From: Clostridia bacterium
GTDB lineage: Bacteria > Bacillota > Clostridia > JAQVDB01
DNA: 42,447 nt
NCBI GenBank assembly: GCA_028698525.1
Contig: JAQVDB010000010.1
Location: 1-42,447, forward strand
Direction: 5' to 3'
Shown here: positions 32,112 through 39,548 of the stretch, piece after piece
How positions within the stretch are numbered: the stretch's first letter is position 1
Layout of the letters: each line of letters starts with the position of its first letter
Notes under the pieces: generated by a model
Told to the model about the DNA's origin: nothing
Seen by the model: only the letters and a program-made list of their open reading frames with translations
The model's database searches: none
Translations under genes and position numbers: made by a program

Positions 32112-35099
32112 CTAAACCCTGCTATTTAACTTCTCATAAGTCTCAACCAGCATATACTCCATAAGGGCATTCTTGAACTGCTCATCATCTAAAACACGGG
32201 TAAAAAATGCCTGGTTCTGGTCCATCCTATCGATGACTTTATTGATAAATACTTTTTCAAAAGCAAATCTAAAATCATCAATGGTATTTGTCCTAGCCTT
32301 TTGTACCAGATCCTCATCTGCGGCAAAATCCTCTTTAATCTGCTCTACCGATAACTGGTCGGCTTTTGTAAAGTCAGTTCCAAACCGCTTGTTAAGCCGC
32401 TCAATAATGGTGGAAAGATATTCTTCCTGTTCTTCCTTTACTCCCGTTCCTGCAAATTTCACAGATGTGACTGGTACATTTTCATCATCAAGAGTTAAGG
32501 AGATGCTGCCTTCAAATGTCTTTTTAGTAGTATAGTATTCCAAAGCGATTTCATCTGCCAGATGAACAGTGGAGCCTTTTTCTTTGGGCAGTTTTTTAAG
32601 CAAATATGTTAAGTATACATATAACTTGTGGAGTTCAACATCTTCAAAAGGCGTGATCTGCAGGATGAAGGAATAAAGCCTTATGTATTTGGTTGCTTGA
32701 CTGCTAAAATCCTGCTTATCTTGCTCATCCAGCTTCTTAAACCTTTCTACGGCTGTATCTATTAAATGATTTAATATAGCCCTGTCTTTTGGAGGTTTTT
32801 TGTCCTTTGGTTTGAAGTATATACCATTAAACCTGTCCAATTCCTCTTTTAAATACACACCATATACATGCAGCCCTGTTTCAATATCATAAAGCAGGTT
32901 AGGTTCCGTCACTTCTTCCACAATGGTTGCCTGATAATAAGGTTTGAAGGCTTCCTGAATATCTTCTGCCCTATTTACAAAATCAAGGACAAAGGTATCA
33001 TCTTTTCCAGAACAGGTTCTGTTAAGCCTTGATAAAGTCTGCACCGCCTTGACGCCGGATAACTTTTTATCTACATACATAGTATGTAAAAGGGGCTGGT
33101 CAAAGCCTGTCTGGTACTTTTCCGCAACTAAAAGCACCTGATATTCATCAGTAGCAAAACGGTCTGGAAGTTCTGATTCTTTAAATTTGTTTATGCCGCT
33201 TTCAGTATACTCTATCCCGTCATCCTTTACCGTTCCCGAAAAGGCTACCAGTGTTTTCATATCCCTGTAGCCTTTCTTTTTGATATATTCATCAAAAGCG
33301 TGTTTATAACGTACAGCATGAAGCCTGGAACTGGTTACAACCATTGCCTTGGCCCTTCCTCCTATTTTATGCCTGGTTACGCTCCTGAAGTGTTCCACCA
33401 TGATTTCAGTCTTTTGGGCAATGTTATGGGGATGAAGGCTAACATATCTTGTAAGTGCTTTTGTGGCCTTAGCCTTGTCAAAAGCAGGGTCATCTTCTAT
33501 TTTCTTTGCCAGTTTAAAATAGGTTTCATAAGTTACATAGTTTTGAAGTACATCTAGTATAAATCCTTCTTCAATTGCCTGCCTCATAGAGTATAAATGA
33601 AAAGGATGGGGCAGTTCATCTTCATCTACAGTCCCAAACATCTCAAGGGTCTTTGCTTTAGGTGTAGCCGTAAAGGCAAAAAAACTGATATTAGGCTGTT
33701 TTCCCCTTTTCTTTATTGTCTTTAATATCTCTTCATCCGGGTCGTATTCTTTGCCTTCCAGCTCTTCATCCAGTCTTGCTGCTTCTTCTAGGCTGTTTGC
33801 TGACAGCACTTCCCTCAAAGATGCCATATTCTCCCCTGCACTGCTGGAATGGGCTTCATCTATAACAACAGCATATTTTCGGCTTTCTAACTCTCCCGCC
33901 TTTTCGATGATAAAGGGAAACTTCTGCAAAGTGGAAATAATTATCCTCATTCCGCTTTTCAAGGCATCAGCCAATTGACTGGAATCTTTATCTATTTTTT
34001 GGACAACTCCATGTTTATGCTCCAACTGGTAAATACTGTCCTGCAACTGTCTATCCAAAACCCGCCTGTCGGTAATCACAATAACCGAATCAAATACAGG
34101 GTTGTCTTGATGATCATGAAGGTTAGCGAGCCTGTGGGCAAGCCATGATATAGAATAGGTTTTTCCCGATCCTGCGCTGTGCTGTACAAGATAGTTTGTT
34201 CCTACTCCCTTCTCCTTCGCATCGGCTTCCAGTTTCCTTACTGCATCCAGTTGGTGATACCTTGGAAATATAACGGTTTCCAAGGTTACGGTATTTCCAT
34301 CTATATCCTTCTTTTCTTGGGTCTCTATAAATACAAATCTTTTTAATATATCCATCAAACTATCTTTTTGAAGTATCTCCTCCCAAAGATAAGCAGTTTT
34401 AAACCCATCAGGATTGTCGGGATTTCCACCTCCTCCATCACACCCTTTATTAAAGGGCAAGAAGAAAGTCTTATTTCTTGAAAGCCTTGTTGTCATATAG
34501 ACTTCTTGAGTATCAACTGCAAAAAATACAATGGCTCTTTTCTTAAACTGGAACAACAGTTCATTAGGGCTTCTGTCTTTCTTATACTGCATGATTGCAT
34601 CTTCATAGGTTTGACCGGTGAAAGGATTTTTAAGTTCCAGTACAACAACGGGAAGGCCATTGACACAGATCAGCATGTCAATGCTGTTTTCGTTTTTGGT
34701 GCTGTATCGTACCTGCCTAGTAACAGATATACGATTCTTTTTGTAAAGTTTCACTACTTCATCGTTTAATTTGCTGGCAGGCTGAAAGTAGGCAAGGTCC
34801 AGGTATACTCCATAGTCTTTAATCCCATGCCTTAAAACATCAATCATCCCACGGTTGTTAAGCTCTCTATTTAACCGGCTTAACACTTTAAACCGATACT
34901 GGTCCTTATAAATTTCTCTTAGCCTTTCCATTTTCTTGGGCTGGGTATCCTCTAAAAAGTCAAAAAGGATTTTGGTATCAAGGGCAAATTCTTTGTTATA
35001 GTGGTCAGGGTTACCCCTCACGTATCCAGACTTTAAAAGATACTCCTCAACATATTCCTCAAAGCCCTTTTCTAAAAGTTCTTCTGGAGTTTTAGCCAT
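32112..35099 (-). CDS. hsdR: Type I restriction enzyme R (motor/nuclease) subunit
   Basis: A 995-residue HsdR. The N-terminal PD-(D/E)xK nuclease is seen as D141 (SIDMLI) and E155-x-K157 (LELKNP). The superfamily-2 helicase motor has Walker A at 307-314 (HSAGSGKT), DEAH at 414-417, FTATP, and motif VI-like QTLSRLNR. The C-terminal helical part (DUF3387-like) contacts the methylase. With HsdM and HsdS it cuts foreign DNA lacking the methylation after ATP-driven translocation. The start ATG has AAGGGG 7-9 nt upstream. It is the last gene of the hsdM-hsdS-hsdR operon, 26 nt after hsdS. All catalytic motifs are intact. Confidence 0.96.
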   Translation of the reverse strand: MAKTPEELLEKGFEEYVEEYLLKSGYVRGNPDHYNKEFALDTKILFDFLEDTQPKKMERLREIYKDQYRFKVLSRLNRELNNRGMIDVLRHGIKDYGVYLDLAYFQPASKLNDEVVKLYKKNRISVTRQVRYSTKNENSIDMLICVNGLPVVVLELKNPFTGQTYEDAIMQYKKDRSPNELLFQFKKRAIVFFAVDTQEVYMTTRLSRNKTFFLPFNKGCDGGGGNPDNPDGFKTAYLWEEILQKDSLMDILKRFVFIETQEKKDIDGNTVTLETVIFPRYHQLDAVRKLEADAKEKGVGTNYLVQHSAGSGKTYSISWLAHRLANLHDHQDNPVFDSVIVITDRRVLDRQLQDSIYQLEHKHGVVQKIDKDSSQLADALKSGMRIIISTLQKFPFIIEKAGELESRKYAVVIDEAHSSSAGENMASLREVLSANSLEEAARLDEELEGKEYDPDEEILKTIKKRGKQPNISFFAFTATPKAKTLEMFGTVDEDELPHPFHLYSMRQAIEEGFILDVLQNYVTYETYFKLAKKIEDDPAFDKAKATKALTRYVSLHPHNIAQKTEIMVEHFRSVTRHKIGGRAKAMVVTSSRLHAVRYKHAFDEYIKKKGYRDMKTLVAFSGTVKDDGIEYTESGINKFKESELPDRFATDEYQVLLVAEKYQTGFDQPLLHTMYVDKKLSGVKAVQTLSRLNRTCSGKDDTFVLDFVNRAEDIQEAFKPYYQATIVEEVTEPNLLYDIETGLHVYGVYLKEELDRFNGIYFKPKDKKPPKDRAILNHLIDTAVERFKKLDEQDKQDFSSQATKYIRLYSFILQITPFEDVELHKLYVYLTYLLKKLPKEKGSTVHLADEIALEYYTTKKTFEGSISLTLDDENVPVTSVKFAGTGVKEEQEEYLSTIIERLNKRFGTDFTKADQLSVEQIKEDFAADEDLVQKARTNTIDDFRFAFEKVFINKVIDRMDQNQAFFTRVLDDEQFKNALMEYMLVETYEKLNSRV

Positions 35100-35125
35100 T
35101 TAAATTCACCCCTTATATTTTTAAA

Positions 35126-36448
35126 TTACTCTACTGCATAGTCCCTTACATCAATTTTACCTGTTACTGCTTCAGAGATAAGGGATTGGCGGTATTCTTT
35201 GAGTTTTTGGATTTGTAGTCTGATTTTTGATATTAAACCATCTATTTCAGCAGTTTTAACATTTATAAAATCTATTATTGATTTTTGTTCATCTAATGGT
35301 GGAATAGGTAATTCTAATTTTTTTAATGTATCCGTATAAATAACATCTATAGTAGTAGCATTACTTTCTAACTTAATTTTGTTTGTCACTATATTTGTAC
35401 TATTAAATATTATATTCACATACTCATTGCAAACCCTATCTGGATTTAATGTAATTTTTATTAAACAAGGATGTAATATTCCTCTATCTGCATTTTTAGG
35501 CATAATAGCAGTTTTTCCTACAGTTCCTCTTGTAGTTACCAATATATCGCCTGCAAATACTTCAAACGCTCTTAATTCTTCATACTTATAATTTTCTATA
35601 TAATAATCTCCAGAATTAAAATCATTATCTAAAACTGTTCTTTGATTATATACCTTAACATCCCCACTAATCATATCATCATTTTTTAATTGACTTCCGA
35701 AAGGACCTGCTTTTATAGAATATTTTTTAGGGCTTAATAAATATTTCATCTTGACAATATCCCAATGTTCTGGTATCTCCCCTATCCACTCAATACCTGA
35801 ATTCTTCAGCCTAACATTCGGATTAAGTCCTTTGGTAACGGTTTCAGTTATAATCGCCTGCCGCTTTTCCTGCAGCAGTTCAATCAATTTTTCCTTATCA
35901 GCAATCAAATCATCTATTTCACTAGTTTTATGGTCAAGAAAATTGGCAATGGCGATTTGTTCCTTTTTGGGAGGCAAAATTGATAGTAAATTACTAACAT
36001 CTGTAACTGTAACTGCTTCGAATGTACTACCTTTAGATTTAATAAAAAGTTCTTCTAGGCTAACATTCATGCTATACCATAAATACCTTACTTGAACTTT
36101 ATTTGCCGTAACTGCACAGAGTCCTCTTCCTATGCCATATACTCTATCAGATATATTCATTGCTCCAACAGGAGCCCTTACAGAAAGAAGTATATCATTG
36201 ATTTTTGAAAATTTATTAGCAGTATTACAATACATTTTAGGTATTGGATGCAAACTAGTAAATTCTGCATTTCCTTGTAAAAATGGCAATCCTATTTCAT
36301 CAAGACTACATTTTTCTGATTTAGGAGATTGACCCATTGTAATGTTAGATATATGCTTTAATTTTTTAACCTCCCAATGCTCTGGTATCTCCCCTATCCA
36401 CTCAATACCTGAATCCTTATACCTTTCATACCTCTTATACTTACTCAT
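35126..36448 (-). CDS. hsdS: Type I restriction enzyme specificity subunit
   Basis: A 440-residue HsdS of two tandem halves. Each half starts with the same segment (SGIEWIGEIPEHW), then a variable target-recognition domain, then a conserved coiled-coil spacer (FLDHKTSEIDDLIADKEKLIELLQEKRQAI in half 1; FINVKTAEIDGLISKIRLQIQKLKEYRQSLI in half 2). It sets the two-part DNA target of the complex. The two recognition domains differ, so the target is asymmetric. At DNA level the half starts share a 46-bp repeat. The start ATG overlaps the hsdM stop by 4 nt (ATGA), so translation is coupled. Confidence 0.95.
   Translation of the reverse strand: MSKYKRYERYKDSGIEWIGEIPEHWEVKKLKHISNITMGQSPKSEKCSLDEIGLPFLQGNAEFTSLHPIPKMYCNTANKFSKINDILLSVRAPVGAMNISDRVYGIGRGLCAVTANKVQVRYLWYSMNVSLEELFIKSKGSTFEAVTVTDVSNLLSILPPKKEQIAIANFLDHKTSEIDDLIADKEKLIELLQEKRQAIITETVTKGLNPNVRLKNSGIEWIGEIPEHWDIVKMKYLLSPKKYSIKAGPFGSQLKNDDMISGDVKVYNQRTVLDNDFNSGDYYIENYKYEELRAFEVFAGDILVTTRGTVGKTAIMPKNADRGILHPCLIKITLNPDRVCNEYVNIIFNSTNIVTNKIKLESNATTIDVIYTDTLKKLELPIPPLDEQKSIIDFINVKTAEIDGLISKIRLQIQKLKEYRQSLISEAVTGKIDVRDYAVE
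35761..35806. repeat. 46-bp direct repeat within hsdS, copy at the second half
   Basis: It matches 36373-36418 in 44 of 46 bases (differences at the 8th and 43rd). It encodes SGIEWIGEIPEHW at the start of the second recognition half. The spacing is 612 bp, a multiple of three. Confidence 0.9.
36373..36418. repeat. 46-bp direct repeat within hsdS, copy at the first half
   Basis: Partner of 35761-35806, in the same orientation and reading frame. Recombination between the copies would delete one recognition domain in frame. Confidence 0.9.
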
Positions 36449-38463
36449 TCACCCATCACCTTCTTCAACTTCTCTGAAATGCTCTTTTCCAGTTCCACAA
36501 TCTCTTTCATAATCTCTTGAGAAGGTCTTAGGGGCTGGTATTTATAAAAATGTCTTGTGAAAGGTATTTCATATCCAATTTTAGTCTTGCTTTTGTCTAT
36601 CCAAGCATCTAGCACATGGGGTTTTACTTCCCGCTCAAAGTATTCATGTATATCTTCTTTTAAAGGTACATTTTCAGTATCCCTCAAGTCCGGGTCTGGC
36701 TCTGGGTTTCCCTTGCTGTTTACACAAATATCTGCTGTTTCATCTTTTTCGGACAAGGCAGATAATACAACCTTTAAAAGTGTTCTATTCAGTTTAATAT
36801 CGCTGTCTTTAAAAGCCTTCTTTAACGCTTTTGTAAATGCATCCCTGTTTTTATATGTGATAGTAGAATCCATTGTCTTTAAGGTATCTATTATTTCTTT
36901 CTGAATTTTCTTGCCTTCCTCTATTTCTTGAAGCCCTGATTCACCTTTTTTCTTTGACTTTGCTAGATTATTAAAGGCTCTTTCATTATATAAATTATTA
37001 ATTCTTTCTTCAGTTACTTGCAAATTAAGCCTTAAAGGTCTCTCTACTACAATCTTCTGATATCCGAAATCTTGGTTATCAAAAATCTTGCAGTATTCAT
37101 TTTCTCTAAACTCACCGTATATTCTAGTGATCTCTTTTATCTGCTCTTCGCTGATTTCATTTCTCTTGTTTCCAAGGCTTTTCCTCATTTTCTGATAAAA
37201 ATCCACTGCGTTGACCAACTGTATTTTTCCCGTCCTTACAGGTCCCTTCATAGGGTCACTGTTCTTACGGTTGGTTACTATCCAAATATAGGTAGAAATA
37301 CCTGTGTTGTAGAATAACTGGTCAGGCAGTGCAATAATACCTTCCAGCATGTCATTTTCAATTATCCAGCGTCTGATTTCCGATTCCCCTGAACCTGCAT
37401 CCCCAGTAAATAACGGTGAGCCGTTGAAGATGATAGCGATACGGCTGCCCTTTTCATCCTGCCTCATTTTAGACATTAGATGCTGTAAGAATAAAAGTGA
37501 ACCATCGGATATTCTAGGAAGTCCTGCACCGAACCTCCCCTCATGACCTTCTTTCTCATATTCTTCACGAATAAATTTCTGTGCTTTTTTCCATTCCACA
37601 CCAAAAGGGGGATTAGTAAGCATATATCGGAAAGTTTCGCTTTTATGTCCATCTTCCGTGAAACTATCTCCCAGAATAATATTATCTGCATTATGTCCTT
37701 TTATAAGCATATCGGATTTACAGATGCTAAAGGATTGGGGATTTATCTCCTGCCCAAATAATTCTACCTGTATCCCGGGGTTTAATTCTTTCATATAATG
37801 TTCTGTAACCGAAAGCATACCACCTGTACCAGCGCAGCAGTCATACACAGTTGTGACAAGCCCTGGCTGGGTTAATTCCTCATTATCCTCGTTCAGGAGA
37901 ATATTTACCATTAATCTTATAACCTCACGAGGAGTATAATGATCACCTGCTTCCCCATGTTCAGAAAATCGTCTAATGAGTTCCTCAAATATGTATCCCA
38001 TTTCGGTATTGCTTACTACATCAGGATGCAAATCTATCTTGTTAAACTCTGATATCACTAAGTAAAGCAGGTTGTTATCATTGAGTTTTGTAATCTGCTT
38101 GTCGAAATCAAAGTGTTCTATGATTTCTCTAGCATTTTTGGAAAAACCGTTAATATAATTTCTTAAATTGCTTGCTATATTATCGGGGTCAGCCAATAAT
38201 TTTTCAAAATCATATTTGCTGGTATTATTGAATTCCTGTTTTGAAATTCTATTTAAAACAGGGTCTACATTTTGAAGTCCCGACTTCTTTAAAGTTTCAT
38301 ACTTTTCCAATACTTCCTGCTTGGTGGCTGCAAGGACACAGTCAAACCTTCTGAGTACAGCCATAGGCAGTATTACATCACCGTACTGTTCTTTTTTATA
38401 TGGTCCTCTTAAAAGTTCCGCTATGCTCCATATAAAGTTAACTTTATCCTGAAAATTAGTCAA
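36445..38463 (-). CDS. hsdM: Type I restriction enzyme modification (methylase) subunit
   Basis: A 672-residue N6-adenine methyltransferase, longer than the ~520-residue E. coli type and fitting the large HsdM class. The N-terminal helical domain (NFIWSIAELLRGPYKKEQYGDVILPMAVLRRFD) is followed by the SAM site DCCAGTGGM (about 208-216) and the catalytic NPPF (about 284-287). A long C-terminal extension includes EYFEREVKPHVLDAWID, which contacts HsdS. The start chosen is a TTG (38463) with GGAG 8 nt upstream; a GTG three codons earlier overlaps that site. It leads the operon and overlaps hsdS by 4 nt. To its right the DNA is decayed. Confidence 0.95.
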   Translation of the reverse strand: MTNFQDKVNFIWSIAELLRGPYKKEQYGDVILPMAVLRRFDCVLAATKQEVLEKYETLKKSGLQNVDPVLNRISKQEFNNTSKYDFEKLLADPDNIASNLRNYINGFSKNAREIIEHFDFDKQITKLNDNNLLYLVISEFNKIDLHPDVVSNTEMGYIFEELIRRFSEHGEAGDHYTPREVIRLMVNILLNEDNEELTQPGLVTTVYDCCAGTGGMLSVTEHYMKELNPGIQVELFGQEINPQSFSICKSDMLIKGHNADNIILGDSFTEDGHKSETFRYMLTNPPFGVEWKKAQKFIREEYEKEGHEGRFGAGLPRISDGSLLFLQHLMSKMRQDEKGSRIAIIFNGSPLFTGDAGSGESEIRRWIIENDMLEGIIALPDQLFYNTGISTYIWIVTNRKNSDPMKGPVRTGKIQLVNAVDFYQKMRKSLGNKRNEISEEQIKEITRIYGEFRENEYCKIFDNQDFGYQKIVVERPLRLNLQVTEERINNLYNERAFNNLAKSKKKGESGLQEIEEGKKIQKEIIDTLKTMDSTITYKNRDAFTKALKKAFKDSDIKLNRTLLKVVLSALSEKDETADICVNSKGNPEPDPDLRDTENVPLKEDIHEYFEREVKPHVLDAWIDKSKTKIGYEIPFTRHFYKYQPLRPSQEIMKEIVELEKSISEKLKKVMGE

Positions 38464-38633
38464 GCTTATCACTCCAGTGTGTTTTTTCTATCATCAGTAT
38501 GTATACACAAAATTATATCACTTATGTTTAATATTCTATATTTTTTCAGGTTTTCCTTTTCAATTTGCTTCTTACAAAATTGTTTTGCTGTAGTATGTCT
38601 CTTATGGCATTTATTTGATAGCAATAGTTTTGT

Positions 38634-39245
38634 TTGGTTGCATCAAACATACTTAAAGATGATACTATAGCCGTCTGCATTTTTTTTCGGATAAATGTAT
38701 CAGATACTCAAGCTGGAATACAAGCATTGGAAAACTTAAAAGAAATTCAGGCTCTTCAAACAGCGCATAGCACCTTGAATCATTGTATTGATTTTATTGA
38801 AAAAAATAATATAAATATTAATGCTGATGAATTGAGATTTGGTATGTATATAGCTGACCCGAAGAAACTCGAATTATAAAAAGGTTATTGTGGTTTTGGA
38901 GGAATTCCAGGGTTTATTCAAGTAGCTATTTACCCAAACTCCTATAATATTCTAAGGATTCCCGCTGTAATTGCACATGAATTCCATCATAATATCCGTT
39001 TCTCATATTTTGATTGGGATCATGGAGACGTAACCGTTGGTAATTACTAAATTATAGAGGGTTTAGCTGAGTCATTTGCAAAGGAACAAGGCTATCAACC
39101 TGTTGGCTTATCAGCATTTGCAGGTTATGCAGTAGGTTACCAAGCAGTACAGTCTTTCATGGAAACCAATGATGTGGGGATAGAGGAAGCTATCTTTCTA
39201 GACACAGATGAAATATTAAGCAATTGTGGACTGTTTTCTAAATAA
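38634..39245 (+). pseudogene. Remnant of a DUF2268-like putative Zn-protease gene
   Basis: One reading frame runs from about 38680 to a TAA at 39243-39245, with only two in-frame stops inside, TAA at 38877-38879 and at 39048-39050. Around them the protein reads ADELRFGMYIADPKK, then KGYCGFGGIPGFIQVAIYPNSYN, the metal-site AHEFHHNIRFSYFDWDHGDVTVGNY, and IIEGLAESFAKEQGYQPVGLSAFAGYAVGYQAVQSF. This resembles DUF2268-type predicted zinc peptidases (HExxH plus a downstream Glu). The N-terminus is missing, and the segment between EGLAESFAKE and QGYQPVG seems shorter than in relatives I remember, suggesting an internal deletion. The frame is otherwise clean, so decay is fairly recent. Not expected to be functional. 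Confidence 0.8.
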
Positions 39246-39276
39246 CCTGTTTATACTGATGAAGGAGAGTGAATAT

Positions 39277-39548
39277 GATTATAGGTTCTTAGTTGAGACT
39301 ACATTGCCACCTCCTTCTTGTTGCCTAAAATGTGGTACGGTTGCTAATCTATATAAGCATGGTAAAGATGTTTAAAACAAGTCAGTAATTGACATATTGC
39401 CAAAACGTAATAAAGTTATTGTTATCAGTTATCTTTCAAAGCTCCGAGACATTGATAAAGTTGAACTTGTAGCAATGAATAAAGAGTGATGTTAACACAA
39501 TGATACCACGCGCCAAAATCGTAATTGATAAATTCCATACTGATTTAT
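39277..39548 (+). mobile_element. Decayed ISL3-family transposase fragment
   Basis: Read in frame from 39277 the DNA gives DYRFLVETTLPPPSCCLKCGTVANLYKHGKDV, the zinc-finger N-terminus of ISL3-type transposases (CxxC). After a stop at 39373 it gives VIDILPKRNKVIVISYLSKLRDIDKVELVAMN, the DDE-core start. After a frameshift it gives PRAKIVIDKFH. About 100 residues are missing between the first two blocks, and the 5' and 3' ends are lost. No terminal inverted repeats were found. The fragment stops abruptly at the end of the diguanylate-cyclase gene and supports past insertion and deletion events here. Confidence 0.75.

Noticed and set aside
38634-38879. An independent small gene of about 80 codons
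   Set aside because: Its sequence continues in the same frame past the stop as one protein family, so it is the front piece of the pseudogene.
38877-39050. Recoding of TAA in the DUF2268-like gene
   Set aside because: Other genes in the window end in TAA normally. The remnant also lacks its N-terminus and lies beside a broken transposase, so pseudogene decay is simpler.
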